From the NCBI GenBank assembly GCA_946807835.1, contig OX327712.1, positions 10,000,001 to 10,064,000 on the forward strand: 64,000 bases of DNA. Direction: 5' to 3'. The translations under genes were made by a program, and so were the position numbers. Numbering within the stretch: position 1 is the stretch's first letter; the number at the start of each line of letters is the position of its first letter. The DNA comes from Ailanthus altissimus. Lineage: Eukaryota; Streptophyta; Magnoliopsida; Sapindales; Simaroubaceae. The notes beneath the pieces were generated by a model, which was given only the letters and a program-made list of their open reading frames with translations, was not told the origin of the DNA and searched no databases. Of the stretch, positions 12,420-25,229 are shown in pieces.

Positions 12420-15400
12420 TTATGAGGGCTTTATTTTTAATCCAACTTCAAGGTTCTTCAGGAATGAAGTCCCTAAAGAGTTCATAGAATCCAAAATACC
12501 ATTAGCTTCAAGTTCCTTCCCAGCATACTTGTATAAATGCACTGCTGCGCTCATGATAAACCTGTCTGATATTGCAGATTCCCTGATCTCTTCGAAAAAG
12601 TTGATTCCTTCTTCAACACATCCATAGTCCAGGTAACCTTTCAGCATAGTTCGATAACAAGCAAGGTCGGGACTTAAACCAGCAGATAGTAGTTCTTCAT
12701 AAACCCTTTTAGCTTCTGTTATTAGACCTGCTTTTGAGAAAGCAGATATCAAGTGGTTAAAATGTGAGCAGGAAGGAGGAATGCCTTGCATCCGCATTAA
12801 ATTGATCGTTTCCTCTGCTTCAGAGTATTTCAAACTCTCTGTATAAGCTTGCACAAGGGAAAGGTAGGTGAAAGAGTCAGGTGAGAAACCATCTCTCTGC
12901 ATGGCTTGTATTAGTTTCTCAACTTCACGATGAAGTCCTGCAGCAGCATATACATTGATAATAATATTGTAGCCCACCTGCAATCTCTCAGTAAACTCAA
13001 GGGTAAGCACTATCTTAATACATCACTCCATAAACAACAAATTAAACCTATATCACAATTTTATTAAGTTGAAAATTCTAGCTAAATTAGACCATACCAA
13101 AAAGAAAACAGGCAATTTCAAATTATATGTGAGAACTATTCCACGTTATTTTACACCGTGAGGACACTGATCAATCTTTCTAAGAAAATGACTAACACAG
13201 ATTGATTTATTATGCCCAATATTGAGAGAGGGAGTAAGCAATATATCATTCATAATTCACATTGTCAAGAAATTAGGATTCCAGAGATTGAATTTATCAT
13301 ATCAAGAAACATTGAAAAACACAATTATCCTCAAATCGTTAGGATCATGTTGTACTAAAGATCAATTTAATTCGATAACTAGAATTTGGCAAATTATAAG
13401 ATCTTACCAGCCCTGGCTTTATTCCCTCTTCTTGCATTTCGGAGAATAAAAGGGATGCTTCATTTGTTTTACCTGCAATGTCCACAAAATGATAAAGGCT
13501 ATAGAATATTTGAAGCAAAGAACAAATCTGATACCTGGCAAACCTAACAACCAGATATTCAAGCATCAAAAAAGATATCAAGCCATAAGCAAGAACATAT
13601 GAAAATTCCAGCTATCTGATTTGGCTTATCTTTCAGGTATTAATTCATTTTATGAGCTGTTTAAGACTTGTCAAACAATGTACGGAGAGTGATGCTTAAT
13701 TGGCATTCTTCATGTCACATGAACTATGTATATCTGGAAAGAACCTGTGGAAAAATAAGTTATCCTAAATAAAATTGGTTTTCTAATTTAGGATATTAAC
13801 TAATAAGAATTGTCTATCTTGTAAATATTAGGATTCTCTATTTGTATAAGATTTATTTTCCTTTTCTTTATAAGTTGTATTTGTAGTCTATAAATACTTT
13901 TAAATTCTAAAGAGAGAAATAGAGATTGAGAATTATTTTCTCAAAGTTTTCTTCATAGTATTAGAGCAATAGGCAATAGTAGTAGTAGTAGGTTTTTTTT
14001 TTTTTTTTGAAGGGGCAAATTTTTTTGTGCGCAAACAGTAGTTTTAAACAGTTGTGTGCAGTAATCCACACCACTGACAAGCTGCACGTAAGGCTCACAT
14101 GCCACAGTTAAGGGTGACTGTTTTCTACACCGCCAACCTCACTTGAAGGAGAAACACTGCTGATCTGTCAAACGCTGCTTCGATCTTAGTAATCACAGCT
14201 CCGACTTTCTCTCACACGCATGCTAAACCCTCAGCTCCTTAGTTTCTCTACCACCGCATGTCGCCAGCAAGAAAAAGACCACCACCAAGCTTGTTTTGAA
14301 CCCTCTCTCCCTATCTATTGTTTTTCAACCATCCAAGCACTAACTAAAAATTGGTAAAGGGGCTACTTGTCATAATCTCAAAGTTTTTTAGGTCGTTTTG
14401 TAATTAAGAAAAATATTTGGGATCATTTTATTACTTTCACAATAAACTCTGAGATAGTCTTTCAGGTTTGAGGATGAATGGTAGAAGATATACAAACAAC
14501 CGATAATTCATCACTATCAATGCTGATAAGTCAACTACCACGTCAAGCATTAATACATTGGCTACTGACAGTCCCATCTTTACAAATTACTTCAATCAGA
14601 CTAAATGAGTAAAATTTCCTCTAATAGTCTCAATCTGTGAAGTTTGTTTATCAGAGGAAAAGGAAAACTTAGGTATTTAATAGGATCAACATAGACACCA
14701 AAAGAAGATGACCTAGCATGTGCAACTTGGGATTAAGAAAATTTCATGATTGGTAAACTAAATAGAGCCAGAGACTGGCTAAACACATCTTTTCTTAATA
14801 ACAAAGGATTTATGGCATGTTGTCACTGGGACATATAACCGATATAAAGCCAGAGATTGGCTAAACGTATCCTTTCCTAATAACAACAATGCCATTATAT
14901 TTATTTATATTTTTCTAAATCTGAAAATTGGATACAAATATAAAAATAAAGGGTCAAATTTACATCATTATAGTTACAGTAAATCCCAACTGGATTGACA
15001 CCTATTGAATCATATATCATTTGCAAATTCAACTATTTTCTAATAAATTACAAATTTTTATTTCAAATTTCAAAGTTCTCAAATTCTCTTTTTATGTCTT
15101 TCTGTCAATTTTGTTTTCAGTCCATTGCATGTTGTCAATCTTTTACACATTAAAAACCTCCGAAGTTTCTAATATTAATTTTGATTGCTTTTCATCTAAT
15201 ATTCTTCCCTTTACACTAAAAGTAGATTTCGATGCTACAATGGACACCAAAAGAGTTTGTAGATCTCGAGCCATGATGGATAACATTGGGTAAACCCTCC
15301 ATTTGATTTCCACCATGACAAAATTTTAAATATTCTTTGCTACTATGTACTCAACATAGAAGGATAATCAATATCCAAATATTTTTTTCAATTCAAATCT

Positions 15401-18400
15401 AGTGGAAATAGAACTAATTTTTCTTACCTTGGAGCAAAATACTCCATGCAGCCTGATCATAAATAGGCTCCTCATTTGTTTTTTCAATAGATAAAGTTGA
15501 TCCAAATTTATTTTCATAAAAAATGAATAATTGGGTGATAAAATCATGGATTTAACCAAAATCATTAAAAAAGCCCAAATTTCAAATTTTCTGTGATCCT
15601 TGCAATTAAAACTTTTACACTAAACCAATTAACTCTAAGATCTATTATTACTACACAAATAAATAACATAGAAAATTCCCTCCAATATTTTAGAATTTAA
15701 TCTCCATAATAGTACATATATCAGAAAACATATGATGATCTTTATATCTAAGAAAACATCATTAATATTACATATATGAGTCGAAACAATAGAAAAATGA
15801 AGGCTAATACATATATGAACATGCTAACATGACATTATTAGATACTCAAAAAAATTTCATATAGTAAAATGAAATTTCCTAATCACAGCATTAGGATAGT
15901 ATCTATCATTTTATCATTAAAATAGTATGTAAATATAATTATTAAAATCCACAAAAAATTTCACCATATATAGAAGAAATAAATGAGAAGTTTGTTTATA
16001 ATCAGACTGCATAGATTATTTTGCTCAAAAGTAAAAGAAAAGTTTACTTCCACGATTTCTATTGGATTTGAATTGAAAAAATATTTGGACACTGATTATC
16101 TTTTTACGTTGAGTACACAACAGTAAAGAGAATTTGATATTTTGTCATGGTGTAAATCAGTTTACCATGTGTTATCTGTCATGACTCGATCTACTAACTT
16201 CTTCGGTGTCCATTATAGCATCAAAATCTACTTTTAGTACAAGGGGCAAAATATTGGACGAAGAGCGATCAAGATTGACATAAAAAAACTTTTAAGGCTT
16301 TAATGTGTGCAAGATTAAGAAGATACAATGGACTGAAAACAAAATTAGCAAGAAGACATGAGAAGAGAATTTGAGAACTTTGAAAATTGAACTAAAAATT
16401 TGTAATTTATTAGAAAATAGTTGAATTTACAAATGATAAATGATTTAATAGGTGTCAACCTAGTTGGGATGTACTGTAACTACAATGATGTAAATTTGAC
16501 CCTTTATTTTTGTATATATATCAAATTTTCAAATTTAGGAAAATGTAAATAAATACAATGTTATTGACTTATTTAGCCCAATATAGTTACAAGTAATAAT
16601 TTTAATTATTATTAAAATATTATAATTGCAATTACATTACAATATTACATTATAATGAAATTTAATATGCTTATGAAATAAAATATTTTAAAGAATAATT
16701 ATTGATTTAATCGTATTCTAACAAAAATATTAAAAAAAAAATTGTTTGGTCTAGCAGTTGATAATCTTTATTTAGTTAAATTTTTGGCCATAAAGTCTTA
16801 GGTTCAAGACCTCATGATTACAAATTTAATATTTTGTAATGGGCTTGCTTGGTGGGCCCATGGGCCCTATTCATGCCAAGCCCTTGATGGGTCATGCCTA
16901 GAACAAGCCCACAATGGAAATGTGGGCCCAAACCATGCTCGTACCAGTTCATGCCTAGCACCGCCCGTTGGGCCAAAGTGTGAGGCGTGTCATGCCAGTC
17001 CAAGCCGTGCTTGGGCGGCCCGACCCAATTGCCAACTCCACTGGGAGTGTCAAATATTTTTAAAGCAACTTGAAAGGGTATGTTCTTATTCTAAATAGAA
17101 CTGATTTTCTAATTTAGAATACTAACTAATAAAAATTGTCTATCTTATAATTATTAGGATTCCCTATTGTATAAGGTTTATTTTTCTTTTCTTTATAGGT
17201 TATATTTGTAGCCTATACCTATAAATTCTAAAAATAGAAATAGAGATTGAGAATTATTCTCTTAAGTGTTTCTTCAGAACCATAGTGTCAGTTTCTCATC
17301 ACTGCAAAGAAGCAGAAGGTAATGAAAATTGTGCTAGAATGGGAAGAAAATCATTTTTAAAAGTATATTAAGACAAAAGAAGGTAATGAATATATAGATT
17401 GTCTCCAGTGAAGGTCAAGATAGATTGTTACCAGCCTTTCCATAAAAGCCGATAAGATTCATGTATGCCTTCTCATCCAAAGATACATCCAAGCTCCGAG
17501 CTTTGTTGAACATCTCTAAAGCTTTATCAAGATTTTGACCTCGTCCATACACACTAAAATGAAAGTAAACCACCAAAAGCAAGAACATGCCTCATTGAGA
17601 GTGGATATATACATGAATATATACACATACATGAGGCAAAAAGAAAACAAATTGATTAGTGTTACACCACTAGATAACTTTTCTAGGGATCCATGTTCTT
17701 GTAGGCCTACCATTGAATTATGTCCCCTCCCATACCCATTTAACATGCAAAAAGTCTCATTAGTTGGAGAACAGTGACTATCCGATCTAAAATATATGAA
17801 TACATGCAAACACAACACATGTTCACTTCTAACCAATGGTTAGAAAATGTAAATTATTTTTCTAGGAATTCTAGCCAATATTTGAAATGTAGTCACATCA
17901 TGAATGTTATTTTTTGCTCTTACCTAATCATTGTATTGTATGTTTGTAGCGATGCGGGAACTCCCAAAGAAAGCATGCGTTCATAAATACTAACTGCAAA
18001 ATGGCATTTACCTGCAAAATTGTACTTAAAGGTTATTGCAAGATTTCTTCTCCATGCAAGTATCTCAACAAAAATGAAAAGTCACTTTTACCTGCTTCTA
18101 CCATTGCCTTGATAAAAGTATTGTAAGCCACAGTGTCAAGATCCAAGTTGTCTTGAAAAGTGTTATGAATAATGATCTTCACCTCTTCATGTTTTCCTGT
18201 TGATGAATTAATCTAATTACTAATCAAAACAACATTGCCATAATTGCCTACAGCAGCACGCAAACTACCCTTCAATTTTCCAATTCTTGAGAATCAGCAT
18301 ACGCAACTAGTTATGAGCATTAAAATAACACTGTTTTACACATCTTAAGAGTAAAACAATAATTTGATCAGCACAGCAGATATTCTCTCTCTGAAAGAGA

Positions 18401-21400
18401 AAGAAGAACAAAAGATAGGTACTTTTAGTTTGGAAAATAGAATTTTTCAGCTTTCAATGGGCCCTTCATTTTATTGGGAATTAGGCCTATATACAATAAG
18501 CTCTCCTAAATATATGTCACTGTAAAGGAAAAGTTTCTAACAAGTACTGGTTTTGGCAGAAAACAGGCATGTAAAATGTCACTAGTATCCTTAAATTCAG
18601 GTTTTTTGATTAAAATTTTCTCACATTTAGGACAGTAAAAACTTATTTCAACCCAAAAAAATTCATTAAATGCAACAAAATCCTTAATCCTAAAATTTGT
18701 GAATCATATCAGAACTTTTCATATAATTACTGGCTCCTAAAATTCAATTATCCCCAAGAAATATATTGAAAGGAAAGGAACAGTGAGTTACTGCTCTACT
18801 CAAGGTATTTACATTCTTACCAGAATTAGTCAATGTATTCACAAGCATGCTGATAGCAACAGCATCCAGATCATGCCTTTGTGCAACTGCTTCTTTATAA
18901 AGTGTGAATGCCTCTTTAGGTTTACCACATTTGGCACATGCATCTATCATTGCTCTCAAAACTAATTTCCCTGGTTTAGATGAATCTGCAATGGCTTTGA
19001 AGAAATCTTGGGCCTCTTTCAGCTTCTGTTGTTTCCCATATGAGCCAATCAAATTTGCAAGTACTTCGTCCTCCAATATGTAGCCTAACTTCATCATCAG
19101 ATCATAAATAATTCCTGGTTTAGATATTCCACCTGTGTAGAAGGTCAATGTCAGACTGCAAGATATACCGACTCATTAATCTATTGCTTTAACATCTTAA
19201 CATATGCAAAAATCATTTGAATACCGAAGTGTCCAATATCTTACATATACAGAAATCATTTGAATACTGAAGTCTCTTAGAATAAGTGGCCAAACTTAAA
19301 GGAAATTTCATACCTTCTCTAACAAATTTGCAAATGAGTTGACTCACTGCTGATGAGCCGTCAGCCGTCTCACGCAATAACTTCAGGATTTCTTCTGTCT
19401 TATTGAAATTGCCATCTCTCAGATATAGACTAAGCATCAGCCCAAGAGCCATGGAGTCAAGCTGGTCGGATGGGAATTTGTGTCCAAATTTTGCACTTTC
19501 CATATAGTCATCATGCATAACTTTACAAAATGTTTGAATGAACCTATTATCTTTGAAAGATTCATTTTTACCCACATCTTCTGTTAACTGCTTGGCATCC
19601 ATTACCATTCCTTCCCTACAATATATCTTCATGGCTGTCCTGTAAAGCTCCTCATCAAGGTCAACTTCATCTTTCCTTATCTGGACAATAAAATCCTTTG
19701 CCTTTTCTGTTATGTCAAGTTTTATATATAAATTCAACATGTCATTACAAGAACCAGCATCAGGAAGTCCAGTCTTGGACAGAGCTTGAAATGTGCCTTC
19801 AGCAGAGACCAAATCCTCTTTCATAACATAACATTGTAACAAGACAATATAAGCAAATCTTGAAAACCAAATGTTTCTGGATTTCATTAATGCAATGACA
19901 TTCAAAGCTTTTTCAACATTCCCAGAGTTAAGATGGACTTGAGCCATTGCCAAATATGTTTTTTCATCACTAAGGAGGCCCAGCTGCTGAATCTCCTCAA
20001 ATGTTTTTTGAGCATCATCATAAAGACCAAGTTTGCCATAAATTCGAATGAGCAGACCATGAATAACTTCATCAGCAACAATTTTGTATCTTTCCATTTC
20101 AGAAAAGAGAGAAAGGGCTTTAGAATAATCTTGAGTTTTGTAGTACAAAGTTATAAGTGAAGCACAAGTGTAGTTGCTTGGAATAATTCTTCGATTTCTC
20201 ATGTCCTCATATAATCCTAGTGATTCATCCCATTTACCATTTCTTGTACACAAACTAATAAGCTGACTATAAGTTACTTCCTGAGGAGTAAACCCAGTGT
20301 TTTTCATTTCATTAAATGCCTTCAAAGCCTCCTTGTGAAGGCCTTCTTTAACAAGAGAGCTTATGACTACTGTATAAGTAAAATCAGTGGGTGCAACCCC
20401 TTTATCCACCATGTGCCTCCATAAATCTATTACTTTTCCATGGTATGACTTTTTGTGCAAAGAGGACAGCATAAAGTTAAATACTGCTGTAGTGGGTATG
20501 ATTCCCCTTTCTAGTACAGCAGAATAAAATGTCAACATAGCCTTATGATGTCCCCACCTGGCATATGTACAGAGCATGGTGCCACAAGCAACTTCATCTG
20601 GTTCACATCCTGCTTCAAGCATCTCTAGGAAGGTTTCTTCAGCCAGCTTAATCTTTCCAACTTGCCCATATATGCGTAGAACAATTGTATAAACAATAAC
20701 AGATGGGCGATAGCTGAGCTGTTCAAGCACATATCTATTATTAAACTGTATTAATTTTTATGCTTTGGAAGAAAAAAGATTTACCTTTTGTTAAAAAATA
20801 AAAATGCAAAACATAAAGCAATTGGGTTCAGCCATTCAGAAAAACTGAAACACTTATCAATACAATACTTTTGTGTGCCAGAACAATAGCCGTAAAGAAG
20901 ACTAAATCAATTTAATACATTGATCATGACTAGAAAAAAGAAGACCAACAACAAAGAGGACAGTAACAATTTAGCAAATGATTATTCATAATGAACGAAA
21001 GTTCTAAATTGCTTCCTAGAGCAATTCGATTTCATTTTTAGCAACAGTAATAACCAGAATCGACAGTTCAAGAACATACCAATAAATAGAATGTGACCTA
21101 TCTTCCAGCCTATGCAAACAAACTGACAACCACCCCACAGACTTTGTTACGTTGGGATAAATGATTGAGCAAAGGGACCATTGGTAGTGTGTTGGTAAGT
21201 CTGTATATTAGAAATTCTCAAGGGAAATAAATACAACAGTAACAAATTGTGAAGAAATTCAACATGTAGATAACAAATTGTGATAATACACCAGTTCTGT
21301 CTACCAAATATTTATCCCACTTGATGGTGCAACTGATTGCGTACTGTGTTAATTAGCATTTGATTGTGAGAAATAAGTTATACATTGAACTTAATAAAGA

Positions 21401-22250
21401 AGTTCTCTGAGGGTTTGTTTGTAACTGTTATAGTTCTATCTAATTTTGAAAGTACAACAACTAAAGTGTTTGGTGTTTGGTAAGCAGCTGTTGTTTCTTG
21501 TGTTTATCACCATCTACTCATTTACATTTGACATGATTTCATTTCACAGCATGTAGATAAAAAGTCACAGCACCTCAATTGTAAGTATTAGAGGATACCC
21601 TAACAGTAATACTACTCTAACAAACAAGTTTAACTCTCTTTACAACTTTACTTTTCTTTCAAAAAAAAAAATGAGAGACAGAGAGAGAGTGTAAAAAAAA
21701 AATAAGGCAAAAATCTCACCTGTAATTTCATCCAAGCAAAGAAATCCCTGACCTGCCTCCAACCCTTCTGCTCTTTTAACACAACACACATTTCTCTAAA
21801 ACTCAACTTCCCCACAAAACTCCCCATCACAACTCTCACATTCTGCTTCCCATCCATCGCTCTCACAGCCTTAATCGCTGCCACAACATGTTTCCCATAC
21901 AAATGGCCATTCCTATCATCCTGCAAATACTTCACCATCTGTTCTGGTGTCCTCTTAATCCACTTGGGCGTCGTAGCGCTCGGTCCCTGGTTTCTCCTTA
22001 ACACGCTTAAGTATTGAGCCTTGGCTTTTATTATTCGACGTGCGTTGTCGTCTGAGAGAGGTTTTTTGGGGTTCTTTGATTTGGGTTTGGGTTTTCTTAT
22101 GTCGCTTCCGTCACTTAATGACCAGGGATCTGGTTGTATTCTTGACAAGGACTTGATGAGGATTTTGGGATCTTTTTTGGGTGGTTTTGGGACTCTGGTT
22201 GGGAGGAATTGGGGGGTCGTCAAAAGGAAGGTGGACTTGAGGGAGTCCAT
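12420..22250 (-). CDS. EMB976: Pentatricopeptide repeat protein, EMB976 (At5g27270) orthologue
   Basis: P-class PPR protein of 1061 residues, close to the Arabidopsis length as I recall it. Exons (minus strand): 22250-21720, 20718-19314, 19132-18821, 18196-18092, 18011-17924, 17553-17432, 13472-13408, 12977-12420. All introns are GT-AG and the summed 3186 nt stay in frame to TAA at 12422-12420. Start: MDSLKSTFLLTTPQFLPTR, a Ser/Thr- and basic-rich N-terminus compatible with organelle targeting. Residues about 90-177 contain WIKRTPEQMVKYLQDDRNG and KGWRQVRDFFAWMKLQ, as in EMB976. From about 178 to 1030 there are near-continuous 35-residue PPR helix pairs, for example VTYSQLISLCTRNGKWDESL and YNIIINVYAAAGLHREVEKL. 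PPR arrays bind organellar RNA in a sequence-specific way. The Arabidopsis gene is needed for embryo development. No in-frame stop or missing exon is seen, so the gene looks functional in spite of the 4-kb transposon-filled intron 6. Confidence 0.95.
13746..13955 (+). repeat. 5' LTR of intronic TRIM-like element
   Basis: 210 bp, sharing GTCTATCTT, AGAGATTGAGAATTATT and the TTCTTCA end with 17071-17276. The degenerate primer-binding site starts at 13956. Confidence 0.8.
14885..16570. repeat. Long inverted repeat (candidate foldback / MULE-like element)
   Basis: The left arm (about 14885-15495) and right arm (about 15965-16570) are reverse complements with scattered differences. Outer pair: AAAGGGTCAAATTTACATCA at about 14948 matches the complement near 16490-16508. 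Inner pair: TTTTTTCAATTCAAAT near 15382 matches the complement near 16070. Arms are about 600 bp and the centre about 470 bp, without a recognisable transposase. Exact ends and target duplication are uncertain; a TTGGCTAAA-like stretch outside both arms may extend them. It may be a non-autonomous DNA transposon with long terminal inverted repeats, or an inverted duplication. Confidence 0.7.
16735..17065 (+). mobile_element. SINE-like unit with pol III box motifs and GC-rich body
   Basis: TGGTCTAGCAGTTGAT near 16748 resembles a tRNA-derived A box. GGTTCAAGACC at 16801-16811 matches the B-box consensus GGTTCRANNCC exactly, at a tRNA-like distance. Downstream is a 200-bp GC-rich body with three GGGCCC sites (about 16840-17050). 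A tRNA-derived SINE is the best reading; no clean tail or target duplication was found. Confidence 0.4.
17071..17276 (+). repeat. 3' LTR of intronic TRIM-like element
   Basis: 206 bp, the partner of 13746-13955, starting TGAAAGGG and ending TTCTTCA, followed by GAACC. Visible substitutions and small indels relative to the 5' copy indicate an old insertion. Confidence 0.8.
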
Positions 22251-22460
22251 TTGCGTGTTTGGCTCTCAGGAAATTGTGTTGGGTTCCTGAGAAAATTTTG
22301 AATCAACGTAGCGCTGGAGGTTGTAGCTTTTATATGCTTGTTTCGATTATCCATAAAGAAAATGAAGAGGAAATTTAAGACAGTTAGCAAGTGACGTGGT
22401 AAGTGATGTGGTGTCATTACCCATAAAATAATTGTTTTAAGAAGCATAAGTTTTCAAAAA
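22251..22460 (-). promoter_or_regulatory. 5' UTR / promoter region of EMB976
   Basis: Sequence immediately upstream of the EMB976 start codon. No upstream in-frame ATG competes with MDSLK, and no clear TATA box is seen. The open frames here on either strand have no similarity that I recognise. Confidence 0.4.
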
Positions 22461-22880
22461 CATAAAATATCTTTTAGAATATGCACAATGACCTATGAAT
22501 CAAGTTCGCTCCTCGTCGAAGAATATTTTGTTATTAATTCAGAATATTGGATTAAATTAAAAAATTAAATTTAACAAATATAAATGATTCTATTATTGAT
22601 ATTTGTTTGAACTATTATAAAATGAGCCAATACAATGATTACCACATTTGGTGTTTTAAAACTCAAAATTATATGTACAGCCTAAAAGTTAAGTGAAATC
22701 CGTCTCAAAGTCAAGGTATGATTCAAGTTACTTCATCAATAAAATTTAAAAACAAATAAAAAATAGATTGATAACATAAAAAAGATGAATTCTATTTAAA
22801 TTATAATTTTGATTATTATTATTTCATTCGAGTTAAAGCTTTCAGTATTATTATTTTACATGATCAAGAAATTTTTATAT
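22461..22880. other. AT-rich intergenic DNA
   Basis: Nothing supported: no reading frame, RNA gene or repeat border. Confidence 0.4.
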
Positions 22881-23211
22881 GAGGAGGTAAAAACCCTAGA
22901 TTCTTTGATGAGTTTGATTACATCTCACATTATGATTAGTTAAAACCAATTGAAATATAGATTTATCACATCATACTAGTCTTATTTATACTCCAAATCT
23001 CATTTATACTTCCAATATGATTTGGATTGTGGCAAATTGTAGCACTATAAATAAAGCATACTCAATTGACTATTAGTTCATTCAAGCATTAAACATTCAA
23101 TCATAGAACACTTAAAGCATTCTATTAGAGAATAGTGCTTTTCTTGCAAATTCAAGTGTACTTCAAGGAGATTGAGGTAATTTATATGAAGTTTCATCTT
23201 TAAAGCTTTCA
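22881..23211 (+). repeat. LTR 3' part of a degenerate Tat-type gypsy element
   Basis: The stretch ends directly before a primer-binding-site-like sequence and contains a TATA-like CACTATAAATAAAGC near 23043, followed by the leader-like run up to GCTTTCA. The left end is not defined. Confidence 0.5.
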
Positions 23212-23233
23212 GTGACACCGACTGTTGGGAAAG
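23212..23233 (+). other. Degenerate primer-binding site (Tat type)
   Basis: GTGACACCGACTGTTGGGAA is a recognisable mutated form of TTGGCGCCGTCTGTGGGAA, the primer-binding site common in Tat/Ogre gypsy elements. Its place between LTR-like and gag-like sequence agrees. Confidence 0.6.
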
Positions 23234-23529
23234 AGCAAGAAGCACGTCAAACTTGAACAAAAAAAATTTCAAGAACACCATGGGAAGCATTAATCCACGT
23301 TCAACAAAAAATGGGAACTAATGATGGGGAAGCCTTGCCTCTCCCAACATAAACATAAATGTAAATAACACCTATATTTGCGTACCAAGGATCCCAATAG
23401 AGATTTTAAAGGAGTTAAAGGAGTCAAAGAAGAAGAATCAGTAGATAAAAAGTCATTTAAAAGCCTTAAAAGTGAACGAAGGCTTCCAAGACGACCTTGA
23501 AGAGCTTCCGCCTTAAAACACACAAATGG

Positions 23530-25090
23530 GGAACCATCAACAGTTACCCAACAACCTTAGAAAGAGAGAAACCATGGAGCAGCTTAAGAAGATGAAAGCA
23601 ACAGCACAAAGAACAATGATTAAGAGTTCAAAGTCGTTATTTTAAAAAAAGTAAATGAACTCTGTGAAATGAGCGCTAAGGCTAGAGACATGGAAGTACA
23701 CTATTTCCTTAGCAAGGAAGGCAAATCAAGATCCGTTTACAGAGAAAATAAAGAAAGCAGAAGGGCGGAAGAAGTTTATATTGCTCAACTTCACCCCATA
23801 TGAGAAAATAAGAGATCCTAAGGAACACATATTCCAAATCATCGCAAAGATGATTATGCACTATAATGATAACGCCCTATAGTGCATAATTTTCTCTTCA
23901 AGCCTCAGAAAACCTACTCAAAGTTGGTTCCGGTGATTGACAGAGAACTTTATCTCTTCTTTTGAAGAACTCACAATAGCATTTAGTGCACAGTACATTC
24001 ACAACCGAAAGAAGAGAAAGACCACGTCGAATATTTTTTTTATGAGTAGACAAAGAATGAATTAATTAAAAGCTTCCTAAACTAGTTCAACAAAGAATTA
24101 AGCGAGATTAGACATTACAATTTAAAAGAAGCAGCCTAAGCATACTAGAGAGCAGTAAAGCCCATTACTGCTTATTACCACTATCTAGTTCTAAAGAATT
24201 TTACTTCTTTCGAATTAGTGAACCAAAATTCCAATCAATGGATCCACAAAGTAGAAGACTCAGCATCAATGATAAGGGGAAGCATCTATGATAATTACCT
24301 AGATGGAGGATGCAGCTTCCATAATGAAATATTCAGAAAACAACCTTCAATATTGAGGAGCAACCCCAAGATAAATGACAAAAGGTCTTTGAACCTATGA
24401 TCCCAATCAATATGCCAATAGAGAAAATCTGGATTAAGTATAAAGATTAGGGATTATTCAGAAAACCAAAGCTAGCCTTGGTTCCAGAACACCTCAAAGA
24501 TATGAACAAGTTGTTTCCATTCCATAATGAAAATCGACACAACCTACCAATGTACAACAATTGAGAAGATAGATCCATGCCTTGATAAAGAACAAGTACC
24601 TAAAAGGGTATTGATTAATGCTGAAACTAAGGAAAACCAATATTAAACCATCGAAGGAACCCAAAACTCCTACAAGAGAAGTCACGAAAGCTGAGGACAT
24701 AATTGTTAAAGTGTTAGATGCCATCTATAGATCTCTCTATGATTTCATGTACTCATACGATGACATTGAAGTGTTACCTGTCATCGAGGAGCCACAAGAT
24801 GATAGAGAGCCCAAAGAAGAAATAAAAGAAGCAGTAGCTACCCGAGCATAAGTTAACTAGCACTTTATAGATATGCTACATAGAAGGTCCCTAGAGAAAA
24901 AAAGAAGGGATAAGCGACAGAGATCACTATTTAAGAGAGCAGTGAAGATACAGAAAACAGGCGTTGAAGAGACCTCATCTCTTATTATGATGTCGATTGA
25001 GCAAGAGATAAGAGAGGTTTCCTTCTCTAGACAAGATCTTTCAGATATTATGCTACCACACCTAAACCCCTTAGTCTATATAATATTATA
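23530..25090 (+). pseudogene. Gag and pre-protease region of Tat-type gypsy, broken
   Basis: Translation in plus frames gives ILLNFTPYEKIRDPKEHIF, then KPTQSWFR and FISSFEELTIAFSAQYIHNR (about 23770-24010), the classic Retrotrans_gag pattern in which a Trp-containing stretch is followed by SFEEL..AF..QY. Near 25010-25080 the stretch VSFSRQDLSDIMLPHLNPLV corresponds to the conserved block just before the protease in Tat elements. Stops and frameshifts are frequent. The element is cut off at about 25.1-25.2 kb, where copia sequence begins. Confidence 0.75.
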
Positions 25091-25229
25091 AATAAACATG
25101 CATGAAAGTAGAAACTGATATGTTATCTATCTATTATTGTTGTTGTTATCATTACTACTAAATATATTTTGGAGTAATATAAATATATTACATAAAGTAG
25201 CCATGAAAAGGATCCTTTGAATATTAATG

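Larger units (their letters stand above)
13746..17276 (+). mobile_element. Short-LTR (TRIM-like) retroelement in intron 6 of EMB976
   Basis: Two direct repeats of about 208 bp (13746-13955 and 17071-17276) are flanked by a perfect 5-bp target duplication GAACC (13741-13745 and 17277-17281). The left copy starts TGTGG and both end TTCTTCA. Next to the left copy, TAGTATTAGAGCAAT resembles the usual methionine-tRNA primer-binding site TGGTATCAGAGC. No gag or pol is recognisable inside. Short LTRs without coding capacity fit a TRIM-type element, later enlarged by nested insertions. It lies opposite to the host gene's direction of transcription. Confidence 0.8.

Noticed and set aside
12142..12627. 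Plus-strand open frame of 161 codons
   Set aside because: It is antisense to the last exon of EMB976 and shows no domain.
16735..16815. Functional tRNA gene
   Set aside because: The A and B boxes are tRNA-like, but no cloverleaf with an acceptor stem can be drawn.
22021..22290. Plus-strand open frame opposite EMB976 exon 1
   Set aside because: Antisense shadow of a conserved exon.
24618..24851. Possible small acidic protein gene
   Set aside because: It lies between gag and pre-protease remnants of a gypsy element and is best read as the linker of that polyprotein.
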